From NCBI GenBank assembly GCA_022702545.1, contig JAHRBC010000005.1, forward strand, positions 4,092,001 through 4,156,000: a stretch of DNA of 64,000 bases, in the 5' to 3' direction. How positions within the stretch are numbered: the stretch's first letter is position 1; every line of letters starts with the position of its first letter. Origin of the DNA: Phycomyces nitens (Eukaryota > Mucoromycota > Mucoromycetes > Mucorales > Phycomycetaceae). Under the pieces are notes generated by a model. It was not told where the DNA came from. It saw only the letters and a list, made by a program, of their open reading frames with translations, and made no database searches. The translations under genes and the position numbers were made by a program. Below, piece by piece: positions 32,374 to 41,974 of the stretch.

Positions 32374-34371
32374 CACTGGGAAAACGGTCCTGAAGTACAA
32401 TGATAAGAAGTAACCTTTTAACCTATGCAAAACTGGAGTGATTTTATATCTCAGAAAGTTTTTCATATTCAGGTTAAAGATAAAGCTTTACTCTATCTTA
32501 TTGGCTTAGACACAATAGACATATGAATATCAATTTGTAAGATTATAAAGTTGTTGAGAATAAAGTAAATGTAACACTTGTTTCCTTATTATCTTAATAT
32601 TCAAAAGCATACAATATGTCTTCTATTACTCAACTTTGCAACGAGGCCTGTTATTGCACTAAATGCAATGGTAACGCCCAAGGTTACAGTCTGGTAACAA
32701 AGAGAACCTCTCAGCGTCATAATAAGAGAGCAAGAATTGACGAACTTGAAAGAATTGTGATGGGTATGATGATTTTAGTATTGTTTTTTGGCCCTTGTAT
32801 AATAACACGGTTTTTTATTAAACACAGAAAGACAAAGAGAAATGGTGGAGATTGATATTGAACGTAAGGAATATTTATTTGAAGAGCAGCAGATAGTAAC
32901 AAGCTATTGTATTCTATATGTAGCTATCACAACCCATCAATCCGGTTCTATGGAAAGACAGAATGATTTTTCCCACTCACCCGTCGTGGAATCTGAGCTG
33001 ATGCTGGATGGCGATGATTCAGCTGCCAATGAGGTGAATGGCAATGACAGCAACAATGAAGAGAAGAGCAATGCCAAAGACAGTGATGGTGACGACGTCG
33101 AGGAGATTGAAGTCGAGGATCTTAGCAGTGAAGGCGAGTGTTGAATAAAGAAAAAAGAACCTGAAAAAATTGAGTGTTAATAATTATCATTTTAAAATAG
33201 ACCCCTTTTCCTCCCCCGAGATGCCAGAGGATCCAGTGCACAGGTCCATTGCCATATTCGTGGTCCTGTTTGCATCCCGCTACGTGGTCAACAAGGGTGC
33301 TGTTGTCTTGATCGAGTTCATCAACGAGCTCTTGAAGATCTACAAGCAGGATTTCCAATTGCCCTCTAGCCTTCCTGGTCTCCAAAAGATGACGGGTTTC
33401 TCAGCCTTGACCAAAGGAATAAAGAAATCTGTTGTGTGCCAGGATTGCCACAAGGTGTACGAGGAAGCTGGGTCTGTTCCTGAGTTCTGTAACTCATCCA
33501 AGGTTGGTTCCCGCTCTTCCTGTGGGTGCAAGTTGATGAAGGCGTCCTCTTCTGGTACTTTGGTTCCAAGACGCCAATTCCACTATCAGTCTGTCAAGCA
33601 GGCGTTGAGTGTCCTTTTCCTCCGCCCGGATTTTGAGGCCAATATCTGCCATTGGAACAAAGAGCTTAAGGTCATGGACACCATGTGCGATGTGTACGAT
33701 GGTGCCATGTGGAAGGACCTGAAGGATAAGGATGGTGTCTCCTTTGTCGCTGACCCACGTTCATTGATGCTGACATTGAACATCGATTGGTTTCAGCCAT
33801 TCGATGGGGTGACTTATTCCTGTGGAGCAATCTACTTGGCAATAAACAATCTTCCTAGGGCTGAGCGGTTCAAGCCCAAGAATATCATCCTTGTTGGCCT
33901 GATGCCTGGGCCGAAGGAGCCAAAATCAGACGAGATAAACAGCTACCTGGGGCCGCTGGTCAATGACCTGAACCAGCTGTACGTTGGTGTTTCCATCCCA
34001 ACGTTTGAGTGCCCTTCTTCTGTGGTTGTCCGTGCTGCCTTGATGATGGTCGCCTGCGACATCCCTGCTGCCAGGAAGACTAGTGGCTTCACAGCCCATA
34101 ACAGCACTCGGGCATGCTATAAGTGCAGTCACAGTTTCTCCTGTCTGGAAGGCACGAGCCATGTGGACTTTCGTGGGTTCGAGTTTGTCAAGTAGAGGCT
34201 TGCCAATGGTGAAGAAAACCGGGTGCATGCTGAGGAGTGGAAGAGTGCAAGTACACCCTCAGAAAGGCACCAGCTGGAGGTCAAAAATGGTGTTCGATGG
34301 TCGCAGCTGCACTGCCTTGGATACTTTGATCTAGTACGTGGAATGATCATTGATCCCATGCACAACCTATT
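32374..34371 (+). mobile_element. CMC-4: CACTA-like element, truncated
   Basis: Left end CACTGGGAAAACGGTCCTGA at 32374, matching the inner motif of the CMC-1 left end. Only the leader and part of the transposase remain. It is cut at 34371 where the terminal repeat of CMC-5 starts inside the codons for PMHNLF. Confidence 0.82.
32616..34371 (+). pseudogene. CMC-4 Tnp2-like transposase, truncated and with a stop
   Basis: Exon 1 at 32616 (MSSITQLCNEACYCTKC, basic RHNKRARIDE). A short exon near 32842 (MVEIDIE) joins in frame across GTAAGG...GTAG to the acidic exon (DDVEEIEVEDLSSE, to about 33134). The main exon runs from about 33200 (MPEDPVHRS) through DWFQPFDGVTYSCGAIYL, LVGLMPGPKEPKSDE, DIPAARKTSGF and CYKCSHSF. 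TAG at 34193-34195 replaces the TGG seen in other copies (W-RLANG). The gene ends at IIDPMHNLF, so the last third including the FERYNG motif is missing. Confidence 0.85.
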
Positions 34372-34898
34372 CACTGGAAAAATGGGTCTGAATACTCATG
34401 TGTAAAAGTGCGGTTACTAAGGGGTAAAATTAAGATTTATTAGATACGCTGTATGGGTTTCTGTATGTGCCAAAGCCAAGTTTTACACAATGAGTTATGA
34501 CCTGGTTTCTGCATGAGTATTTACTTCATGGGCTGACCAAGTGGGGGTTGTTAGTATGAGCGGGTCATTAATTTGACCTGATGTACAGAATAAAAGTCTA
34601 TTTGAAACCAAGTTTCGTTGTTGTACACTCTTTATATAAGAGGAAAGTTGAAAGCAAAAGAATCTCTTGACATGATTAAAATCCAATTATACTCAGGTGG
34701 ATTGAAGGCTTTCTTAATTTTTAACCAATATTTGAAGGCTATTACTGTGTAATCAAGCATTGAATGCTCCCCCATTATTTTATATCCCGTACTTATTAGG
34801 TTGTTTATGGTTTATATTTGTGTTTATTGGAAAGAATAGAATGGTTCTATACACGAGTTCTAATACTATTACTGTCTATCCTTGCCGCTTCTACCGGC

Positions 34899-35879
34899 CT
34901 ACTTGATACTACTTGGATCGGGTGCTTCTCTACTGAACAATACCTGAAAATAAGGTCCGATGGCGATTTGGGTGGTTGCGGTAGTGTTCTGATATAATAA
35001 AAGTTATATTAGTGACATATATTCAAAAGTGCGGGTGCTATTCAAGATGTGAGGTATATTATACTTACATTGTAAGGGATGGACAAGAATGGACAAAGAG
35101 GGGCTGAGTTGTGCGGCATGGCATCTTGTATGATTAGGTTGACTAGAGATGGGGTAAAATAAATTATTACAGGTGAATTGAGTGATAAAATAATTAATTT
35201 ACATACCAGAAGCAGAGTTGGCGATTATAGTAGAGGGATGGTATATGGCGGCCAACAATAGCTTCTTATTAAGAGTATAAAAAATTATTAGTAAATAGCC
35301 AGAATAATATTTTGAAAAGCACAAAGACCAAGAAACGGCATTACCATTATGATAACCAGTCGTAGATGATGAGGGAGGCAGATGAGGTAGACAGTGATGG
35401 CGGCGGCCTATTGTAGAATAAGAAACGTTAGAAAAGAAAATTATTATTTTTTTGACACAAAAAGATTTTTTTACCATAGCACCAATGACGATACCATATA
35501 ATAGACCATGCCAGTAGAGGAGGTCTATAAGATCAAAAGAGATAGTCAGAATAAATATATAAAAAAGTATAAAAGCTAAAAGACAGCATTACCATTATGA
35601 TGACAGTTGTAGATGATAGAAGACGCAGATGGGGTATAGGGTGATTGATGGCGGCGGCCTATAGGAGAATAAGAAGCATTAGAGAAAAAAGTTTGACACG
35701 AAAATATTTTTTTACACTGGGACTGATGACGTTATCATATAATAGGCTATGAAAGTGGAAGAGGTCTATAAAATAGAAAGAGAGAATCAGAATAATTTGC
35801 AAGATGGCACCGGCACATTTAACTGACCATGATTAGTTTGGAGGAGCAATGCAGGCAGGATGTATTGGAATGAGTGCGT
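34899..35879 (-). pseudogene. MEX-5: mini-exon cargo unit of CMC-5, start codon lost
   Basis: Equivalent of MEX-1/2 with two A/B pairs. The first exon reads HSFQYILPALLLQT but its start is ACG (35879-35877) instead of ATG. A1 gives LFHFHSLLYDNVISPS; A2 gives LLYWHGLLYGIVIGAM. From A2 onward the exons join in frame: a 63-nt B exon, KLLLAAIYHPSTIIANSAS, LIIQDAMPHNSAPLCPF, and the 90-nt last exon 34988-34899 (GPYFQVLFSREAPDPSSIK, stop). This copy best defines the C-terminal half. Donors GTAAAA/GTAATG and acceptors TAG are kept here, including those lost in MEX-1 and MEX-2. Confidence 0.55.
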
Positions 35880-36301
35880 GTTTATAAAGAAGCCGCCAAT
35901 TTTTTAGTCTAAAGAGGTGTAAAAAAAGAAAGAGAAAATAGGCGCGGATATAAGGAAACAAGAGAAAGGAAAAAAGGCTAAAAAGAAAAAAATACAAGGA
36001 TATATAATTTGAAACAGAGACAGAATAGGTGTAATGGATAGAGTCCAAAAGCAATAATGGTGCCGTTCATTAATGTGTACAAGAAGTCTTTTTGGATTTA
36101 TAAATAAAGCTGTCTTTACTAATATATAATCTGTATTTTATATTATTAAATCCTTTTGACCAACTTGTTCACTCTTCCCACTCAAATCCAATTTTTCTAT
36201 CTATCTGTCTCTTGTGCGTTTTAAGTAAAAGATATGTTTAAACTTAAAGTAGTAAACGAGTATTAAATATTGTGTATTTTTGATATAATTTATAATAGAA
36301 A

Positions 36302-37416
36302 ATGTCAAACCAAAGAAGGAATATTGCTCCATGACCTGCTGACGACGATGTCAATATGCAGACGGTCATCACGAATCTCCAAGAGGATCTTGCCTCAATT
36401 AGAGGCGACATGACCACGATGAACAGAAGAATGGGGACTCTTATTGAGTCCAACCTCACTGTCATTGCTGCCACAAGTATTGTGGCTCCAGTACCTGTTC
36501 TTGCCTCTGTTGCTGCCCCAACTGCCGAGGCCACAAATGAATCGATGTCTGATGCAAAGAAACGTGTGTTTGTAGGTGTCACCAGATATAATATCCTATC
36601 AACTAAATTCTTATTTTGATCAAACAGAAAGATATTCGTGAATATTTGTGGCAGCCAAAGTTGAGGTCAAGGGCGTTGGTTGACATCCAGGCAAATAACA
36701 ACAAGCCAAGGTGGGATGTCCATACTCACTTTGACGAGAGTCCCAACAAGGAGCTGGTAGAACGTCTACTGGCTTACCTTGGGCCAAATTTTGTTGGCTC
36801 GCCCTTGAGAAGAAGTGACATTCGAGAGAAAGTCTACAGAAACTTCTGTAGCCGTCGTCAGGAGCAGAGAAAGTCTTCTGAGAAGAAGGCAGTCTCCAAC
36901 GCTCGTTCGAGAAGGGCAAACCGTGAAAAAGATGTAGGTTGTATACTATTCAAACTAGAGACAAATATTAATGAATACATGTTGGATATTTGTTAGCATT
37001 TCGAACGTCGCATGACTGCCTTTCTCAAACATAAGGAGGCCATTGAGCAGGCAATGGGGCAAGTTTGTTCTGGTCTGCTTCAGAAAGAAGCAATGTCTGA
37101 AGGAGAATCAGACAACGATACTTCAAAGACTCTTGGCAAGCGTCAGGTCTCCGTTTATCGCCCAAGCTGGAGAAGCGATGAGGTAAATTATTCTGTAAAC
37201 AATATATAATAATATATTTATTAAGATATCATTTTTGAAATATTAACAAATGCTATTTAGTTCAACCGGTTTATTGAAATCGTTGACTCATTCGTTTCTC
37301 TTGACTTGGGGATGAATGCTCATCAGATGCTGTCAAGAGATCTCAAAGGAGTCAGAGACTTAGCAGTCCCTGGTGACTTGGCCGCCCGTCTGCCTCCTTG
37401 GGTCATAAGAAATTAA
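36302..37416 (+). pseudogene. CMC-5 accessory protein gene, one early stop
   Basis: Exons 36302-36571, 36628-36933 (306 nt), 36997-37182 (186 nt) and 37261-37416. The frame is open except TGA at codon 11 (36332-36334, APstopPAD), where the CMC-2 gene has CGA. A start at the next ATG (36356, MQTVITNLQEDLASIRGDM) would bypass it and keep the coiled-coil segment, so activity is not excluded. Exon 2 has KPRWDVHTHFDESPNKELV and NARSRRANREKD. Exon 3 has AMSEGESDND and RPSWRSDE. Exon 4 is LPPWVIRN at the end. Function unknown. Confidence 0.72.
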
Positions 37417-37548
37417 ATAAAAAATAAATAAAAAACAATTGTTTTATTTTACTCTTGCTTACGTATTTAATCCCAAAGACATGTTTAAAGGCAATGAATG
37501 TTTTGTTTTGTTCTTTTTAAAAGAAACAAGTATTTATTTATTAATGCT

Positions 37549-40500
37549 TTAAGCATACATCTTTTTTGGTAAAGGAATGACCAGCATCTTCACATTAACA
37601 CCAGACACCAGCTCAGCAGTCGCGACTTCCAAAAGAATACGATGTACTGGCAATATACAATGATAATCATCTGGAGAGAAACTTGGCGAGCAGACCTCAA
37701 CTCCTTCGTATTCACGTGTTCTACTTGGCATGTTGATGAGCCATCTCACGAAAGCAAAGACATGAGTGGAATTATTTCCGATTGATGAACAACTGAGCTT
37801 GTGGAGGAACAAGTACTGAATTTGTCCTGTGTATGCTCGTGGAGGATCACCAACTCTACCCAGGAATAGTGCTTGAATGAATGACCCACGGTCTACGGAA
37901 CCATTTTTGCCTTTATACGTCTGGCCGAGAAGATTGATAGATTTTATCTTTGTGATATGATTATCAACAAAGATACCTGAAGACGTTGCCTGATGATAAT
38001 GCTGAAGACTTGGTATACCATACGATAGCCGATAGTACTCCAACAACTGGAGATAATCTGTATCATCCATTACAGATGGCTTTCTCACCAAGAGAGGGAA
38101 GGCAGAGAGAGGAAGGGGCTCATTTCCCTTTATCGGAAATTCAGGCTTTAAAGATGCACGCACAAATAGCTGAAGTATAAATGGCGTGTGTGAAAGAGGG
38201 GCAGAGGAGGAGGTGGCAGTTGTGGATGATGATGTGAGTTTTGACAGAAGAGGACGGAAAGAAGCTTGGTTCGGACAGGAGAGCATTTTTTGTACGTAGT
38301 CGCCCTTGTACATGTCTTCAACAAAAGTCTTCATGAATGTGGACTCAAATCCATCTCTTCTGTTGGTGTCGATCTTCTTCAACAGGCCATTGTACCTCTC
38401 GAACCCAAACAGCCAATAACCATACACAGGTCCAAAATCACGAATGGTTTCGCGAAGATGGATGTGCAGGTGCATGTTGCAGGTGAGAGTGGGAGCAGGA
38501 TACAATTCTTCGCATTTCTGACAGAATCTTTCCAAATGGGCATGGGCGTCGTCAAGGTCATCAAACGTGATTGTTGGTGTTGCAAGGAGACGGCAAGCAT
38601 CAACAAAGTCGATCCAATTCTTGAACTTATCCAGAGGAAGAACGTCTCTGAGCAGCACAGGAGAATACACCAACACCCAGGATTTCCATTCATCAGCCTT
38701 CATATATGGAAATCCTCTACTGATCTTCGTCTTCAAAATGGTGTAGTCAGTTGGCACCACCATTGATTCGGCCATTACTTGCATAGAAGCCAGCTTCCTA
38801 TCCGTGATTAGACCACTAGTAGTCCACGTCTCGACCATCCTCTTGGCTGTACCCAAGAATAGGTTATGCATGGGATCAATGATCGTTCCACGTACTAGAT
38901 CAAAGTATCCAAGGCGATGGAGTTGCGACCATCGAACACCATTTTCGACCTCCAACTCATGCCTTTCTGAGGGCGTACTTGCACTCTTCCACACCTCAGC
39001 ATGCAAACGGTTCTCCACACCACGACGACGACGCCACCCAGACTCATTGAACCCACGGAAGTCCACACTGCTTGTCCCAGGAAGACGAGAAAATTTGCGA
39101 CAACACTTGTAACAGGCATTTGTGCTGTTATGGGACGTGAATCCACTTGTCTTTCTGGCTGCAGGGATGTCACATGCTACCATGAACAAAGCTGCACGGA
39201 CGGTTGCTCCAGAAATGCATTCAAAGGTTGGGATAGTCATTCCCACGTACAGTTGTTCCAACTCATCAACCAAAGGCTTGAGATAATGGTTAATCTCTTC
39301 GGACTTTGGCTCCTTTGGCCCAGGCATGAGTCCAACAAGGATAGTGTTCTCTGCCTTAAACCGCTCCTCACGAGGCAAGTTGTTAACCACCAAGTAAATG
39401 GCCCCACAAGAGTATGTGACCCTGTCAAAGGGCTGGAACCAATCAATGTTCAACGTCAACATCAAAGAACGAGGATGGGCAACAAAAGATTCACCACTGA
39501 TGTCTTTCAACTCCTTCCACATAACACCGTCAAAGATGTCGCACATTGTATCCATGATCTTGAGCTCCTGATTCCAGTGTTGAATGCTTGCTTCAAAATC
39601 AGGGCGAAGGAAAAGAATTTTCAAGGCATGCTTCAATGACTGGTATTGGAACACGCGCTTGGGAACCAATGCTCCAGACGATGTAACCTTGGTCAACTTG
39701 CAGTTGCAGGTCAGACGTGCACCAACTTTCGTGAAAACACAGTGAGGGGGGACAGACTGGTTTTCTTCATAAACTGCGTGGCAATCAGGACAGGCTACGA
39801 ATCTCCTGATACCGTTGGAAATCGCAGAATATCCTGTCATTCTTTGCAGACCAAGAAGACTGGATGGGAGCTGGAAATCCTGCTCGTAAATCGTCAAGAG
39901 TGTGTTGATGAACTCGATCAAGACAACAGCACCCTTGTTGACCACATAGCGGGATGCAAAGAGGACAACAAAAACGGCAATAAACCTGTGCACAGGATTT
40001 TCAGGCATATTGGGGGTTGGGAAAGGGTCTATTTTAAAATCGAAAAAATTAATATTCAATTCTTTTCAGGCTTTTTCTTTGCTGCTTTCTCTTTGCTTTT
40101 GGCTATGCAACACGCACCTTCACTGTCGAATTCCTCAACCTCGATCTCAACTTCATCTTCGCCTTCATCTTCTTCATCATCGCTTTCGTCATCGCGTTCG
40201 CCATCGGCATTGGCCTCATTAGCAACTGAATCGCCCTCATCCAGCATTACATCGGCATCCCAAAAGGTGAGTTGGTCTGACCGTCCAATACATCCGAGGG
40301 TCCAGACTGTTGAGTAGAAATGACCGCTTATAGAATATAATAGTTTCTTAGTCTCTACTTTTTTCAAATAAACTTTTCTTACATTGAATATCAATATCCA
40401 TGTCTGCTTGAGTGTCTGTGTTTCATACCGCCGAAATTATTATACAATACATAAAAATAAACACTGAAATTATCATACCAATCTCATTTGAGTTGCTCTG

Positions 40501-40626
40501 TTCAATTCTTGCTCTCTTGCTATGACGCTGAGCAGTTCGGCTTGCTACCAATGTGTAGCCTTGGCCATTGTTGTTGCATCTATTGCAATAGCACTTGGTG
40601 TTGTAAAAAGTATTTGAAGATGACAT
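37549..40626 (-). CDS. CMC-5 Tnp2-like transposase, main exon intact
   Basis: The best-preserved transposase here. Exon 1 40626-40479 (MSSSNTFYNTKCYCNRC, basic HSKRARIE), exon 2 about 40415-40383 (MDIDIQ), acidic exon ending near 40121 (DDEEDEGEDEVEIEVEEFDSE), main exon from about 40031 to 37549 uninterrupted. Main-exon landmarks: MPENPVHRF, CPDCHAVYEE, MCDIFDGVMWKE, DWFQPFDRVTYSCGAIYL, LVGLMPGPKEPKSEE, DIPAARKTSGF, CYKCCRKF, IIDPMHNLFLGTAKRM, YGYWLFGFERYNG, VIPLPKKMYA. The acidic exon has TTTTGGGA where CMC-3 has TTTTGGGG, a 1-nt loss near 40262. Use of a downstream acceptor (CTCAACAG) would restore the frame, so activity is possible but unproved. Confidence 0.8.
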
Positions 40627-40870
40627 TGTGTTTGTGTTTATAATGTTAAAACAAAAAGGAAACGAGTGTTACATATACTTTATTTATTAATATTTTATAG
40701 TGGTAAAAAAGCAACGTTGTTTTATTCTTTTTAATCAAGCCAATGGGGTCAAGCAAAAGAACGTTTTTAATCAGAACACAAAAAAAGGTGTTGAGCTGCA
40801 AATTTGCCCTAATTTTCCTCAGGTAGACAGCTTTGCTCACACATGAGTATTCAGACCCATTTTTCCAGTG

Positions 40871-41451
40871 CTGGGAACACCATACGGGACAACGACATGG
40901 TTGAACAAGAAGTCCGCGGTGGTTTCTTCGGTTATATCAGGGACAGCAAGGGCAATTGGCCACCTAGTGAGATAGTCTACGGCAACCAAGAGGAAGCGGC
41001 AACCACTCTCTGTGGGCTCCATGGGGCCAACGGCGTCACAGCCTACCATGTAAAATGGATAAGAGGGGGTCTCGATTGGATGGGCTGGTTCAGTGCGCTT
41101 GTGGGGCTTCTTTGACCTGACTTGACAAGTGAGACAACTTTGGACAACACGACGAGTCCATTCGAAGAGGCGAGGACCAGTGTATTGGAGACGGAGTTGG
41201 GACCAAGTGTTGTTAACACCATAGTGTCCCTCCTCATGGACTTGACAGATAACTGTCTCAACATTGGCCTCGTGTAACAGTTCTTGTGCCACTGGGGAAA
41301 CGGGATTTTTCTTGAAGAGTTTCCCCCCATGTGGATCGTACTGCCTAGCTTGGTTTCTGATCTTGCGCTTGATGCTAGGAGTACAGTCTTGTGGGTACTC
41401 ACCATTGCGAGTGAGATAGTAATAGATGGACAGATATAATGGATAGTCCAT
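40871..41451 (-). pseudogene. gypsy-1 integrase, truncated
   Basis: Likely start at 41451 (MDYPLYLSIYYYLTRNGEYP). It has the zinc-binding HHCC domain (HEEGHYGVNNTWSQ, CLTCQ) and the first catalytic Asp (GCDAVGP), then FLLVAVDYLTRWPIALAVP. The frame meets the CMC-5 end at VVPYGVPS, before the second Asp and the Glu. It lies in a different frame from RT-RNase H and is separated from it by about 520 bp. Confidence 0.85.
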
Positions 41452-41974
41452 TTTGAAGAACAGCAGATAGAGAGGGTTGAGTATATAGTAGAAAGGACGA
41501 CTCAAGATCGGGACAACAAGGAACTTATTCGATAAACGAATTTTTACAGCAAAGGGAAACAGCAAGGAGGTTATTCAAACGATTGAATTGTTCAGCAACG
41601 AAACAGCAAAGGGAACCTATTCAAACTAGTTGAATATACAGCAATGGGAACAGAAAAAGGGTTTTTGAAAAAATAAAATAAAGGATATTGATTTTGAAAA
41701 GAAAATGTTTTTTGAGAATAGGGATTTTATATTTTGTTTTTTTTTGGTGTTGCTTGTTTTAAATAATGATTTTAATAATGTTTTTGCTTTTTTAGATTAC
41801 TTTTTTGATTGAGGATACAGATAGGTGATATTGATAAAAATAAGGAAAAGGAAAAATAAAGGATAAGAGTAAAATATAAGGTGGAAAAGAAAAGGAAAAA
41901 GGAAAAGAAAAGATGCCGCCAAGCAGAAAGAAAAAGGGTGCCAAAGGTAGGGTGGGGGAACGATGTTCTCTTTT
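41452..41974 (-). other. Non-coding spacer between RNase H and integrase of gypsy-1
   Basis: AT-rich, with stops in all useful frames and homopurine runs near 41880-41940. In most Ty3/gypsy elements the integrase is continuous with RT-RNase H. The spacer could be an intron, a leader for a separate integrase mRNA, or an old insertion; I see no clear terminal repeats. Confidence 0.5.

Larger units (their letters stand above)
34372..40870 (-). mobile_element. CMC-5: CACTA-like transposon with perfect 32-bp ends
   Basis: Terminal inverted repeats of 32 bp are identical (34372-34403 and 40839-40870), beginning CACTGGAAAAATGGGTCTGA. It contains transposase (-), accessory gene (+) and mini-exon unit (-). 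The flanks do not match: left neighbour is the CMC-4 transposase (ATT), right neighbour is gypsy-1 integrase (CTG), with no target duplication. Confidence 0.9.

Noticed and set aside
34372..34405. Apparent in-frame fusion of transposase or integrase to TGKMGLNTHV at both CMC-5 ends
   Set aside because: The shared peptide is just the terminal inverted repeat read in frame with each disrupted gene.
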